A stretch of 64,000 bases of DNA from Schistocerca nitens (Eukaryota; Arthropoda; Insecta; Orthoptera; Acrididae). Location of the stretch: positions 15,126,501 to 15,190,500 of the forward strand of contig NC_064621.1 in NCBI RefSeq assembly GCF_023898315.1. The letters are read 5' to 3'. The notes under the pieces were generated by a model, which saw only the letters and a list, made by a program, of their open reading frames with translations, ran no database searches and was not told the DNA's origin. Made by a program: the position numbers and the translations under genes. Shown here in pieces: positions 1 to 11,472 of this stretch (the first letter of the stretch is position 1; every line of letters starts with the position of its first letter).

Positions 1-1814
1 GCGTCATACTGCGTAATATCGACGGCGGACGCCGCGCGTGTCAGGAATCTGTTCTTAGCACGGCGCCTTGCGGCATCTAACTACTTGCTTTGCGGGGAAA
101 TCATTTTGTTTGGATTATCGGCGTTGCAGCCTCTGAAGGAGAAATGGCCGCTTTATCGGCGTGACCTCTTTGGGAAGGTCGAGTTAATTAGCGGACTTTT
201 TGCAGCGACGTGTGCGGACCACCGCGGGGGAAGGGCGGAAGGCGGCGCCGGCCGTTAAGCTGATTACGGCGGCGGCGGTGAGACGTTAATTGGAAAGCCG
301 GCGTCTTTCTTTGGCCGACTCGGAACGTAATGAGCTCGCGGCAGCGCCCGTCTCGCTAGCTCTTCACGCACGCCTCTCCCAGCCGCCAGCGGACCGATTG
401 CCTCCCCATGTGCGCACTCCTCCACACCGTCAAAGCGAGTCCTTGCTGTCTGGAGCAGTCGAGTCGTGATGATATCAAAGTGGATGACAAAATTTTTGGG
501 CAGGAAATCTAAAAAGGGGGCCTTATGGACTGTCCCTATTAGATTTTCTTCATTCGTATAGGATTTGACCATCAGTGTCCGGACATTAATATCGTAAAGT
601 AGTACGATACATCGAAAAAAAAAAAAGACTCGAAAAAATCGATTTTGAAGATTAGATTTCCGAACACTGTTAAGTACAAAACATTTGCAATTTATGAGCG
701 AATCTGCGCAATGTAATAAGATTGTAATAAAAAAGTCGCTGTTTAGAATCTCGCGATTAGCGGACCCTCTCTTTTTAACTCCATATTTGTTAATAAGTAG
801 AAGCGATAATTAACACATATGGAATCAAAATTTTTAATGAAAGCAATGGTTTATGTTCAATTACTGGTCATTGATACTGAGGACATACAAAATATTGTTT
901 TGCGTTATATATGTATATGTATATATGTGCGTGTGTGTGTGTAAGAGAGAGAGAGAGTGTGTGTGTACGTGGTGAACCTGATTAACGTTTAAAAATCCCT
1001 GAAGCGACGTAGATAACACTGAGACAATCAATTTAATATAAAACACATGTTTTCACAAATGTCAGCAGACACCCAAAAACTGGATGACTTAATGCCGAAA
1101 ATGCGACGTCACCAGGTGACGTACCTCGCCGTTGGTGCGGCGATTGGGCTTGGCGAACCTTCACTCGCCTGTAGCGGGCAGTACTACACATAACTGCACT
1201 AGCCTACTCTGTTTAGAACACTTTTTGTAAATGTGATATGTTGCTTTATCACTCACAACGTGAACGACATCAAACGAACCGACATTAACACTGTTACTGT
1301 GCAGAATGAGAAACACTCATAACTTCAGTTCAGTTTACAAAAGTGAAGTGTAAATAATGCAGCGCAAGAAATATTGCAGACTGGCAAAAACTGTCAGGTG
1401 CATATACGAATCGAAGTCTTTCAACGTCAACATCTGCTAGCAAGTAGGAAAGAAGAAGTGGTTTGGAGAAAATGTAAAGTAACACTGCAAGTAACTTGCA
1501 AAACAACTACATAAACAAAACGCAGCTCTTAACCTAAAACAACCAAAACGGTACAAATGTATGTATCCAATTTCCAGAATAATTACGGAAGATGCTTCAT
1601 AAATAAAGGCGAAACGCGTCTTGTGTAATTTTTTTGATTAAATTGCAGTAAGCTCAAGAGGAAAAACCAGTAATAACTGATTTTAACAGCTGCTGCGAAA
1701 GATAGTCATGCAAACAAAGCTATTATTTGATTTCCTTTTTCGTGCTTCATATTTTTGTACTAAATTTTAATTTATTGTGAGTTCTTGCATTTTAGTGCGA
1801 GTGAAACTCGTTAA
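1..1814. other. Unassigned left flank, no gene recognised
   Basis: The first 480 bases are GC-rich and the rest is AT-rich. Short open frames exist on the minus strand (for example 264-572) but none shows a recognisable domain, and codon use looks random. A low-complexity patch at 905-968 combines TATATG, GT and GA repeats. Nothing else in the stretch could be assigned. Confidence 0.6.
905..968. repeat. Compound microsatellite TATATG/GT/GA
   Basis: Adjacent runs of TATATG-like repeats, GT dinucleotides, GA dinucleotides and GT again are visible by eye. It is low-complexity sequence with no coding signal. Confidence 0.85.
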
Positions 1815-1819
1815 CTCCA

Positions 1820-2100
1820 TGCACAGGCCATGGCGGGTCCACCAGTACCGAGCGACCACTGTGTCTTCCTCCGCCAGTGACTTTACTGGACGTGGTATGG
1901 AATAGCTCTCCCGGCCGTTGTCAATTTTCGTGACCTGTAGCCGCTACTGCTCGTCGAAGCAGCTCCTCAACTGGCATGAAGAGACTGAGTGTACCGCATT
2001 CCATTCCTCTCACCAACGAAAAATCACTGAGAGTGCCGGGAATCGAACCCGTGTCCATTGCATGGTAGTCATCCAAGCTGACCACTAAGCTACAGAGGAG
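1820..2100 (-). mobile_element. tRNA-derived SINE copy
   Basis: Read on the minus strand, the high-coordinate end has a tRNA-like head. It has an A-box-like stretch (GTAGCTTAGTGG, about 2075-2090) and a near-perfect B box (GGGTTCGATTCCCGG, about 2036-2050), followed by a roughly 200-bp unrelated body. This is the layout of a Pol III-transcribed, tRNA-derived SINE. I could not find a clear target-site duplication, so both boundaries are approximate. Confidence 0.6.
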
Positions 2101-2229
2101 GACTTAATAGTTAAAAATGAGAAGATGGTAGTTTTATTAAAAATATGATTGCGCATTTATTAATTAACGTTTCTATTTGTTAACAAATAAGGAACTCAAA
2201 TAAAGCAGGCTACTAGCGGAATTCGACTT

Positions 2230-2405
2230 AGGGACTGCTTAATTCGGACTCGTAAACCGACATACGGCCGGGAGAGCGGTGTGCTGACCACATGCCCATG
2301 CTCCATATCCGCGTTCAGTGACGCCTCTATTCTGAGGATGACATGGCGGCCGGTTGGTACCGTTGGGCCTTCATAGCCTGTTCGGGCGGAGTTCAGTTTC
2401 ATTTA
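2230..2405 (+). mobile_element. Partial SINE body (head missing)
   Basis: The segment resembles the non-tRNA body of a locust-type SINE, with a motif around 'ggccgggagagcggtgtgct'. No A or B box precedes it, so it is probably a 5'-truncated copy. Assignment is from pattern memory and is weak. Confidence 0.4.
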
Positions 2406-2715
2406 GACTATTTAATTACAGGCTGGTCCACTGACGAATTCGGTAATAAACTACAAACGTTTTGTACTTAACTGCGCTCGGAAATCTAATCTTCAAAGGC
2501 GATTTTGTGGAGGGTTGGTCGTACTACTTTAGGAAATTGATGTCCCGACATTGACCAACAAATTCTATGAGTATAAATAAAACGGGAGAGCCGTAAGGTC
2601 CGCTTGTAAGCCGAAAGGATATTTTTGTCAGGTAATGCCGTTACAGGTTCGATTACAGGCATCTTGTGAACAAAATCAAACTTTTAACCTCGGTAAAAGT
2701 GAAATAAATGATAGT

Positions 2716-2942
2716 GTGGCATTGATGGCGGGGAGGCCCCATCCGGGGAAGATCGGCAGCCGAGTTGCAAGTTTTATTTCAGGTGACGCCACACTGGGCG
2801 ACTTGCGTGTCGGTGATGACGAAATGATGATGACGACAACACAACACCGAGTCAGGAGCGGAGAAAATCTCCAACCCGCGTACCGAGCACGGGCTCGCTG
2901 CGTGGTAGGCGAGAACGTCATCACTCAGCTAAGCAGGTTATC
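2716..2942 (-). mobile_element. Degenerate tRNA-headed SINE
   Basis: Minus-strand reading starts with a tRNA-like 'TAGCTGAGTG' head near 2930. It continues into 'GGAGATTTTCTCCGC' and a GTGTTGTGTTGTC stretch also seen in the SINE at 8169-8402. The B box has decayed. The low-coordinate end passes through 'ggaggccccatccgg'. It is likely an old copy; no target duplication was seen. Confidence 0.5.
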
Positions 2943-3240
2943 CCTTTTCTTCAGGCACTAATCGTCAAAGGAAGACTCGAGGGTTAATTTTAATAGTTAC
3001 GAATGTCTTACGTCATTGTCGTCTCGGTATCCGCGTCTGTAGCCGAGTTTTTCAACTCATGCCAACATGGGTGGCGCTCGCCTCTGAGAATGCAGGTCCG
3101 AGAAATTTTTACGCCATTATTTGGTCGGCAAGTGAATAGAAGTGGTGACGTAAAGTTCCTTATAATCAACTTCGCTCCAACATTTGCATTAAATAGGGTG
3201 AGGGTATGTGACCTCGTTGATAGTGACCAATCCGGCGTAT

Positions 3241-3261
3241 GGGGGGGGGGGGGGGGGGGGG
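3241..3261 (+). repeat. Poly-G tract (21 G)
   Basis: An uninterrupted run of G. A poly-C run follows at 3336-3350, so the two could pair across about 75 bases or form G-quadruplex/i-motif structures. Confidence 0.95.
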
Positions 3262-3335
3262 ACGTTCAGTTCGGCGGCCCTCTTGGGGCTACTAGGGACG
3301 AGTAGTTTGTGTGACAGGACGGGCTTCCGCCCTCT

Positions 3336-3350
3336 CCCCCCCCCCCCCCC
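3336..3350 (+). repeat. Poly-C tract (15 C)
   Basis: An uninterrupted run of C lying about 75 bases after the poly-G tract at 3241-3261. Confidence 0.95.
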
Positions 3351-3440
3351 TTAACTTCTGCAACACACACAGAACACGACAGGCGGTTCCATTACTGTCA
3401 CATACACTCTACAAACACACTGCGAAACAACTCTCACACA

Positions 3441-3641
3441 GCCGCCCGCGGTGGTCTCGCGGTTCTAGGCGCGCAGTCCGCAACCGTGCGACTGCTACGG
3501 TCGCAAGTTCGAATCCTGCCTCGGGCATGGATGTGTGTGATGTCCTTACGTTAGTTAGGTTTAAGTAGTTCTAAGTTCTAGGGGACTGATGACCACAGCA
3601 GTTGAGTCCCATAGTGCTCAGAGCCATGTGAACCATTTTTG
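3441..3641 (+). mobile_element. Full-length tRNA-headed SINE (head type 1) with 12-bp TSD
   Basis: The copy starts with a GC-rich tRNA-like head. An A-box-like stretch 'tggtctcgcggttc' is followed by a B box 'agttcgaatcc' that is one base off consensus. The body carries 'taagttctaggggactgatg' and the 3' tail 'gagccatgtgaaccattttt'. It is flanked by a perfect 12-bp target-site duplication, aactctcacaca, at 3429-3440 and 3642-3653, which fixes both ends. The target-primed insertion signature and Pol III promoter make it a SINE mobilised by a partner LINE. The other full or partial copies with this tail lie near 8.8, 39.4, 41.4, 54.0 and 61.7 kb. Confidence 0.92.
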
Positions 3642-3653
3642 AACTCTCACACA

Positions 3654-4341
3654 CGGTGAGGATAGTGGCCATTGCTTGTGTAGGCAACAGAGAAAACCTT
3701 TTACAATTAGGCGGCTGAACCCACCCTTCGGGCTCTCCGCACCAAAAGTGTCACACAACTCTCTTTTTATCCGTTGCAGTAATAGCATTTTAATGAAACT
3801 TGAAATTACGAAACCTGCTAGCGGTAACTGCTAGACAGGGTTAAATGCAGATACTGAGCTGATAGTGCGTCCTTCAAGATGTCTCACTCTTACGCAAATG
3901 TACCTCCAGCTAAAATCGAGCAGAAAACCATTAAACATTGTGAGCTTCCGAATTAGTTTTTAATACGATAAGGATAGAAGTAGAAGTGATGAATTAATTT
4001 TTTTTTCCAAAACAGGAACTTCAAACCTGGTCTCCTGCTTGCTAGGTAGATCTGGTATCCGCCATCCTGGCATTACGACTAATACAACGGCACAGAATAC
4101 CTAAGTCCAATGCCTTCACTAACACCCCAGCACATCATAATTTTCTTAAATCGTCAGTATTGCTGAGGCTTTCCTATATTGCAATAGCACCCCAGCTTTG
4201 TATGTAACAGGAAAACCCTGCCTGTACCTTAGTAATAGGTGATGTATTAATCTGAAGTAATTACAGTTTCCGGGAGACATAATGATAAAGTTGAGAGCCA
4301 GTATATCTCCAGGTAAATGTAATCACTTTATACCTGCACTA
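3654..4341. other. Unassigned spacer
   Basis: Mixed-composition sequence without open frames of interest, recognised repeats or RNA genes. Confidence 0.5.
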
Positions 4342-5702
4342 CTGGCCATTAAAATTGCTACACCATGAATATGACGTGCTACAGCCGCGAAATTTAACCG
4401 ACAGGAAGAAGATGCTGTGATATGCAAATGATTAGGTTCTCAGAGCATCCACACAAGGTTGGCGCCGGTGGCGACACCTACAACGTGCTGACATGAGGAA
4501 AGTTTCCGACCGATTTCCCATACACAAACAGCAGTTGACCGGCGTTGCCTGGTGAAACGTTGTTGTGATGCCTCGTGTAAGGAGGAGAAATGCGTACCAT
4601 CACGTTTCCGACTCTGATAAAGGTCGGATTGTAGCCTATCGCGATTGCAATTTATTGTATCGTGACATTGTTGCTCGCGATGGTCGAGATCCAATGACTG
4701 TTAGCAGAATATGGAATCGGTGGGTTCAGGAGGGTAATACGGAACGCCGTGCTGGACACCAACGGCCTCGTATCACTAGCAGTCGAGATGACAGGCATCT
4801 TATCCGCATGGCAGTAACGGATCGTGCAGCCACGTTTCGATCCCTGAGTCAACAGATGGGGACTTTGGGAAGACAACACTCATCTGCACGAGCAGTTCGA
4901 CGACGTTTGCAGCAGCATGGACTATCAGCTCGGAGACCATGGCTGCGCTTACCCTTGACGCTGCATCACAGACAGGAGCGCTTGCAATGGTGTACTCAAC
5001 GACGAACCTGGGTACACGAATGGCAAAACGTCATTTTTTCGGATGAATCCAGGTTCTGTTTACAGCATCATGACGGTCGCATCCGTGTTTGGCGACATGG
5101 CGGTGAACGCACATTGGAAGCGTGTATTCGTCATCGCCATACCGGAGTATCACCCGACGTGATGGTAGAGGGTGCCACTGGTTACACGTCTCGGTCACCT
5201 CTTGTTCGCATTGACGTAACTTTGAACAGTGGACGTTACATTTCAGATGTGTTACGACCCGTGGCTCTACCCTTCATTCGATCCCTGCGAAACCATACAT
5301 TTGAGCAGGATAATGCACGACCGCATGTTGCAGGTCCTGTACGGGCCTTTCTGGATACAGAGAACGTTCGACTGCTGCCCTGGCCAGCACATTCTCCAGA
5401 TCTCTCACCAATTGAAAACGTCTGGTCAATGGTGGCCGAGCAACTGGCTCGTCACAATACGCCAGTCACTACTCTCGATGAACTGTGGTATCGTGTTGAA
5501 GCTGCATGGGCAACTGTACCTGTACACGCCATCCAAGCTCTGTTTGACTCAATGCCCAGGCCTATCAAGGCCGTTATTACGAGCCAGAGGTGGTTGTTCT
5601 GGGTACTGATTTCTCAGGATCTATGCACCCAAACTGCGTGAAAATGTAATCACATGTCCGTTCTAGTATAATTTGTCCAATGAATACCCGTTTCTCATCT
5701 GC
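4342..5702 (+). mobile_element. Tc1-like DNA transposon, right end missing
   Basis: The left end begins 'ctggccattaaaattgctac' immediately after a TA dinucleotide (4340-4341), as expected for Tc1/mariner insertion. A roughly 220-bp leader, the transposase gene and a short 3' untranslated stretch follow. The inverse complement of the left end does not appear downstream, and similarity to the expected 3' leader stops near 5702. The right terminal repeat is therefore lost or was never copied, and the element should be immobile in cis even if its transposase is functional. Confidence 0.8.
4568..5641 (+). CDS. Tc1-like DD34E transposase
   Basis: Cut-and-paste transposase of the Tc1/mariner superfamily. 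The uninterrupted reading frame has 357 residues from ATG 4568; family members usually have about 340-350. Residues 1-120 form the paired-like DNA-binding region with helix-turn-helix segments. The catalytic triad is visible: D159 in IFSDESRF, D248 in EQDNARPH and E283 in SPIENVW. Exactly 34 residues separate the second D from the E, which is the Tc1 signature. An in-frame GTG lies one codon upstream, but ATG is the sensible start. One oddity is VMVEGAT near residue 200, where the family normally has a tryptophan (VMVWGAI); this may impair activity. The right terminal repeat is missing. The intact frame suggests a fairly recent insertion. Confidence 0.87.
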   Translation: MPRVRRRNAYHHVSDSDKGRIVAYRDCNLLYRDIVARDGRDPMTVSRIWNRWVQEGNTERRAGHQRPRITSSRDDRHLIRMAVTDRAATFRSLSQQMGTLGRQHSSARAVRRRLQQHGLSARRPWLRLPLTLHHRQERLQWCTQRRTWVHEWQNVIFSDESRFCLQHHDGRIRVWRHGGERTLEACIRHRHTGVSPDVMVEGATGYTSRSPLVRIDVTLNSGRYISDVLRPVALPFIRSLRNHTFEQDNARPHVAGPVRAFLDTENVRLLPWPAHSPDLSPIENVWSMVAEQLARHNTPVTTLDELWYRVEAAWATVPVHAIQALFDSMPRPIKAVITSQRWLFWVLISQDLCTQTA

Positions 5703-6794
5703 TACTGTAGTGGACGTTACAGATTACACAGTCCTAATGCCCACTGTGAGGTTCGAGCACGCAAGGGGTTAATAAGCATGTACTTTCCTCAAATGGTGTG
5801 GTTAATTAAGTCAGTTATGTTCATACAATCCACAATTTTTAAGTGCCCTGTTTTGCGTTTTATCTGAAGGATACTGGAGCGTTACCTGAAGAGGGAGTCA
5901 TCTCATTTTATTCGACGGTGCCTCGAGATGGCGACTTCCGACAGCAGCTTTCTTTCTGCACAGAGCGGAGCGCTGTGAGGCGGCCCGCCGACTTGCCCTA
6001 ACTGCAACCATTCCGCACCCGTAGCCTCCCAACCCTTCATCGAAGCTTTTATATACTTTCCGTGCCGCTCTGCAACCTTCGGGATCACTTGCCTATGTGA
6101 CTTCCAGTGAAGCTGTTGCTCGCGTAACGCGCCACTTCCTGTGAACGAGCGAGGCGTTCTAACAAGCAGATTTCAGGCTCTGCGTAGTCACAGACGTCAT
6201 ATCAGCGGACGTCCTCGCCGTACCTATGAAGGTATTATTATGTTTTTTTGTCTTCTTACATTAAAAAGCACCAATCCCAACTGTTTTTGCTACCACCATA
6301 TCTTTCATCCGTGAACGCAGGGGTCATTATCTGAAGGAACAGCAATGTGTGAGAACAAGACTGTATGAGCATTGCTGGAATGTCTCGATACGTAATGAGT
6401 TCGGACGTCATACCTGCGATCGTTGAACATTGCCTTTTACACACACGCGAAGAATTTCCTCTAGGATGGAATGCTGGAGCTTAATGTCCCGTGGACTACG
6501 ATGGACTTATTTGGTGCACTATCTCGTCATGTGCCCGAAGCTATGCAGAGAAACCGTGCGACAGCTAAACTAGATTGCCTTTCGACTGTTTCACTAGTCT
6601 CGCAACTGTTTTGTAATTTTGTCATTATCTGTTCTCTAAGATGTTTTGTTGGTCACCATGTTACAGTAAATTTGTGAGAACGTAGTGCGATTTTCTTTCG
6701 CAATTTATTGAATCCCAGTTCTCTCAGTACTGACGAGGAGGACGCGACATTTGTCATAATCAGGTTACCCTGAAATTTCGCTCAATGAAAGAGG
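5703..6794. other. Unassigned spacer
   Basis: No recognised gene or repeat. Short open frames at 5903-6088 and 6256-6444 on the minus strand show no family motif. Confidence 0.5.
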
Positions 6795-7772
6795 GTCAAA
6801 ATAAGTGAACGTGTCTAACCTCAGATACTCGACCGTTTTTCAGAAAACGACGATCAAAGTTTTCGACGTACAGTAAATGCCTTTTAGCGCGCTGTACGTT
6901 GATCGTACAGTTCTTAGCGTCACGGTATCAAGATTTTCGCGCCCCGAACCCGTTTGCTACTTTTATTTTTGTTTTTCACTTACCCATACCCGTAGAGGGA
7001 GTTAGACGAATCTTTCTTATACGTTACGTGATAAAAGGGCGCTATATAAATCGTAAAGTAACTACTGAGTTTCACAATAAATGGCTTTCATTTATTATAT
7101 AATATCTGTGGGTTTGGTGTTTCCAGGTGTTGCAATCTTTTTAAATTGTCATGTTCATACATTTCTTTTTTGTTTCAATTCTTATATTAATTTCTTATAT
7201 TTTATTTTTCTGTTTATTATTTAGAAAGATTTGGTACATTCCCCGGGATAAACCAATCTTTGAAACATTTGAAATATGGAGATTCAGAATACACGAGCGT
7301 TGCACCACGCCAAGTTTGTCCCAATGACATACCCTCATATGAGTCTCACTCCGGACAGAAACGTCGTCGACATGCTGAAAACCTCACGCGTTGGCAGTAA
7401 TTTCGCGGCAAACCACGCTTAACGGACTTTTTTGCGCAAACTGACGCATGCAGTTGGTTATTCCTCACTCATTTATGTTTTTTTTAATCATTCAACGGAC
7501 AGACAACTGGTATACAAATAATAACAACGTTATTTCAACATACACTGGTAAACGTTCGTGCAGTTATTTTCTACGGACAAGAAATAGAATCGTGTTTCGA
7601 ACACGAGTCACAAATGAGAGAAGCCGCGACGCTGACCTGTGTATCATCGTTTCGGCTCAAGTTATTACCCGCTAAAAGGCAAGTACAGTAACTCGAAAAC
7701 TTTGACCGTTGTTTTCTCAAAAACGGTCGAGTATTGACGGATAAACCGAGACGCATGTTCGCTTATTTTGAT
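6795..7772. mobile_element. Fold-back type element with ~100-bp inverted arms
   Basis: The arm at 6795-6885 (through 'actcgaccgttttt', 'caaagttttcga' and 'ccttttagcg') recurs as its inverse complement at 7668-7772. Identity is roughly 80-90% by eye over about 90-100 bases. The roughly 800-bp centre is AT-rich with no coding frame. The structure fits a non-autonomous DNA transposon with long terminal inverted repeats. The exact ends and target duplication are not clear, so the superfamily is left open. Confidence 0.7.
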
Positions 7773-8168
7773 GTCTCTTCCACTGAGAGACGTTTTTCGG
7801 AAAACGTTTCATGGCATTTGCCGAGTTCTCTTCGCAAGTATATAGGACATACGTAACACACTAACGCCTGCAAATAGTTGTTTAGGCTGCTGTTTCCTTT
7901 GGAAACACAAATAAATTTGAAGCTTCAATGAACTGTCGTCAGGCTTTTGCTTTAAAAGTTGTGTTTCAGGCTGTTTATAAGGCATAGGGCATATAGTAAA
8001 TGAAAAAAAAAAAGGAATCTATTGGTTGCAACATTGCTTCCATTGTGCACCGCATGCTGTATTCTCAAGAAACTAAAAGCTGCCAAATTTGAGATGACGT
8101 ACGAAAAACCTCGTGAACCAAGATGTGCGTTCGTTAGCAACAGGTCGATATACAAAACAGCAATTTTA

Positions 8169-8402
8169 TGATGATGTTTGGTTTGTGGGGTGCTTAACTG
8201 CTCGGTTATCAGAACCCGTACAAAGTCCCAACCTCTACACATCCCAATCTTGCCACGCTCATGAATGATTATGAAATGATGAGGACAACACAACCACGGC
8301 GTCCTCGGGCAGAGAAAATTTGTAACCCTGCCGGGAATCGAACCCGGGACCCCGCGATCCAGAGGCGGCAACGCTACCCACTAGACCACGTGCTGCTGAC
8401 CG
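8169..8402 (-). mobile_element. tRNA-headed SINE with 12-bp TSD (second body type)
   Basis: On the minus strand a tRNA-like head carries A box 'GTGGTCTAGTGGGTAGCG' and B box 'GGGTTCGATTCCCGG'. The body is distinct from the copy at 3441 and ends in CATCATCAT at the low-coordinate side. A perfect 12-bp duplication, acagcaatttta, flanks it at 8157-8168 and 8403-8414. Both boundaries are therefore firm. The head and body are well preserved, implying a fairly young insertion. Confidence 0.92.
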
Positions 8403-8822
8403 ACAGCAATTTTAGACGAAAAAAATAATAAAATAAATCCGCAGAGAGCGTTAAATGGTTGGATTTGGATTCTTTGACTTTCAAAATACCTTCGATTCAG
8501 GAATCCACTGACTCGTGCTAAAATAAATATGTACCCACATAGCACTTAGGCGGATTAATGACCTAGCAAAGAATTTTTCCACATACGTAACGCACCACGT
8601 TATGCTGGAAGGAGAGTCTTCATCACAAATATTTTGCGTTACGGCTAGTAAAATGTTTCCACAGGAAGGGTGGATACAAAGACAGAAAGGAACGCCACCT
8701 CTGTACTACGATTATGCAGATGAAAATGTTCAGCGGAAGTACTAGTTTCTTGCTGCAGCCTAGAACGTTGAGGTTCTTGTCCGTGTCGGTGCTGTGAGGT
8801 AATGTGTGGAGTCGAGAGAACT

Positions 8823-8947
8823 TCAAACGGTTCAAATGGCTCCGAGCACTGTGGGACTTAACATCTGAGGTCATCAGTCCCCTAGAACTTAGAACTACTT
8901 AAACCTAACTAACCTAAGGACATCACACAACACCCAGTCATCACGAG
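8823..8947 (-). mobile_element. 5'-truncated SINE (shared-tail family)
   Basis: Only the body and 3' tail are present (minus strand, through 'CTAAGTTCTAGGGGACTGAT'); the tRNA head is missing. The flanks gtcgagagaact (8811-8822) and gtcgagagagct (8948-8959) match at 11 of 12 positions and act as the target-site duplication. Truncation inside a duplicated target indicates incomplete reverse transcription rather than later deletion. Confidence 0.82.
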
Positions 8948-8959
8948 GTCGAGAGAGCT

Positions 8960-11472
8960 ACTTAACTACTTATTGTGGTGCTCATTAGAAAACATGAGTT
9001 CCTACGCCGCAGCTTGAGAAACTCCGGCTAAGAGAGAGTCTCGCACGCGTGCACTGTTTCCGTGGAAGTGCTGGGGAAGCTCTATAAATGCAGTGACGTT
9101 GACGGAAACTGACGCCATAGAAACTTTTACACACCAGTACATTAAAAAGCTTTTGTGTTGTTTCTGCGACGAATAAAACTCACTTATAGCTTCATAAATC
9201 TTCTTGAAATGAATCGTGACCGAGCTGTCCATCATTCAGGGAATAATTCTTATTACCCTATCCGTACTTTCCTGTCACCGTGTAGTTGAAACTGGGATTA
9301 ATACCGATGTAGTTATTTTTTTTAAATTCACAGCCATCATCTTCACTCCTTTGGAAATGCAATTACGAAGTGTGAAGTTGAAGCGCGCGCTGAGTATTTT
9401 CCATTTCGGTCACTTTTCATCATTTAAGATGCTTTACTTACTTATTGAAACTTATTTTGTGAGGGATGAAGAGAGTTTACGTATTTTTTGGCAATTTTAT
9501 TCTTTATGCCGCAAATGGTGGTCGATAGTTGAGTTATCTAACAGATCCCAGCTCACGGCATCATAGAAGGGAGAATTTTACTGATTTTAAAATTGAAAAT
9601 ATCCATTTGAGACAGGCTATTAACCTAATGACACAAAATTTCGTTCTCGATAATCCGATCTGCTCTAGGTACTTTTTTATTTACGTTTATAATTTCATTA
9701 AAAGTTTTAATCGAACGTCTGCTTTTGTACTTGGTCGAGCTGTATTGTTCGTATTCATAACCATTTACTGGTTTTTGGTGCCGAGTCCTAACAATATAAC
9801 TTTGTGAAGTATTAGGCGCAAAGCAGTTGTTCGTGTTGTGAACCACTTTATGTGAACAGAGGCGCTAAATAATCTTGTGATGAATTCTGGATTCCATGCA
9901 AATATTAATTAATGATTGAACTTTAAATATTAACTTTTTCAGAGGTAGTAGAAAGAGAGCGTTTTCCCCTTGAGCGGCATTACAGGGAAAAAATTGATTT
10001 AAGAAGGCTTATCTCCTGAAAATTGTTAATGATTTCAGACTGAGATAGAGTGAATTTTGCGTTTTGTGTAAAGAATGTAGTTTACTTCGAAGCTAGGTAA
10101 ATGTCGGTAATACCATTCTAAAGGAGCCAAAAATGTATAAAAATGGTAATACTAATTTCTAATTTTTTGTAGAATGACTGATTCATCTCTGGAAGACATT
10201 GTGTATGCCAGTGTGTATCACTGAAATGTGTGGTAGTATTTAAAGTAAGTGAAGGTATAATGCATCATTACTGACGATTTGTTTCGATTGTGTATGTCAA
10301 ATAGTACTTGAAGACCACTTCTTGGTATTCAGTGTCATGGTATCCAATTTATGTCTAAGTTCTTTTCGATATTACCTCTTTGTGTTTGACGTTTTTACAT
10401 TCTGAAGAGAGTTATTATTTGAAGAGGTGGTAATAAGTTAATGTTTCTCTATCCTCTTGCTAGCTTATGTTTTGTAAGTACCTTGCAATTTTCATCTTCT
10501 AAAGAAAAACTTGCGGGATGTGTACAAAGTTAATGAGAAACACTGTAACAGACTGAGAGGGTCTTGATTTTCTGTATTTGGACAATACGTCAAAATTCGT
10601 TTAGGATTATGGCGAAAGAAATGCAGTACTTTTTTGCAGTCATTACACTAGACTAACTACTAAGGCTCTTGAAACAGCTTCTAATTTTCGCTTTTTAATC
10701 CACTCTTCAAAATTAATAGATTTTTTAAAAAATTAACGCAAGTCTAGGCGTTTTTTTCTTTTTTTCCGTTTGTGTCACGCTAGCTCGAGCAAAATATTAA
10801 TCTGAATAATAGTTGCACAGTTCTACCTACAGTGAAATTTTGCAAAACGAGAAGAGTGGGCCATGGTAGACGGAAGTATGGGTGCACCCAAACAGCTGCA
10901 ACTTGCCTGGTAGGCGAAAGATAGTGTAGGCTGACAGAAAACGCCGGTTTGTCGGTTCTTCAGTTATATATCGTTGTCACGAAAGGCCATTTTCAAAGTA
11001 CTGATTGTGCGAATGTAATATGAAGACAAAGTATTGCTGTGATATAGTAGACGTACACGATAATTTATTAATGGTATATCCGTCGCTATAATTACAAAAG
11101 TCATGTACTAATTTTACGACACGCGTTTCGTTTTATTCCCTTGAAGCATGGTCAGTACTTAAAATTTTGTACCGACCTGTTTGCGCATTTTCCAGGTACT
11201 TCTACGATTTGACTGATGGTATTAGTCTGATTTCAAATTGGCTCGCAGTACAACAAATTTGTTGACGTAAAACACAGAAAAAACGTTGTGTCGCTAATGT
11301 TTATTTACGTTCTGGCTGACAAGTGGACGTAGGAACTTACCCTCACCGATATGATTCACATTGACAGGACATGTAGGGCATGACTACGAATTGAACACGT
11401 GCAAACAGGAAGACGCAACTTTAAAACGTTTTCGAGAAAATCGAGTTTGAAAATTTTAAGCATATTTATATA
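8960..11472. other. AT-rich region, nothing recognised
   Basis: About 2.5 kb of AT-rich sequence. Open frames such as 9216-9566 (+) are low-complexity translations without domain motifs. No repeat family or RNA gene was recognised. Confidence 0.5.

Noticed and set aside
264-572. Minus-strand frame of 102 codons as a host gene
   Set aside because: GC-rich shadow frame with no domain, no supporting splice or promoter evidence, and low-complexity ends.
2036-2095. A genuine tRNA gene
   Set aside because: It is a SINE head: A and B boxes are kept but the acceptor ends do not pair, and a SINE body follows.
8315-8400. A genuine tRNA gene on the minus strand
   Set aside because: It is the head of the SINE bounded by the 12-bp duplication acagcaatttta; the element continues into a non-tRNA body.
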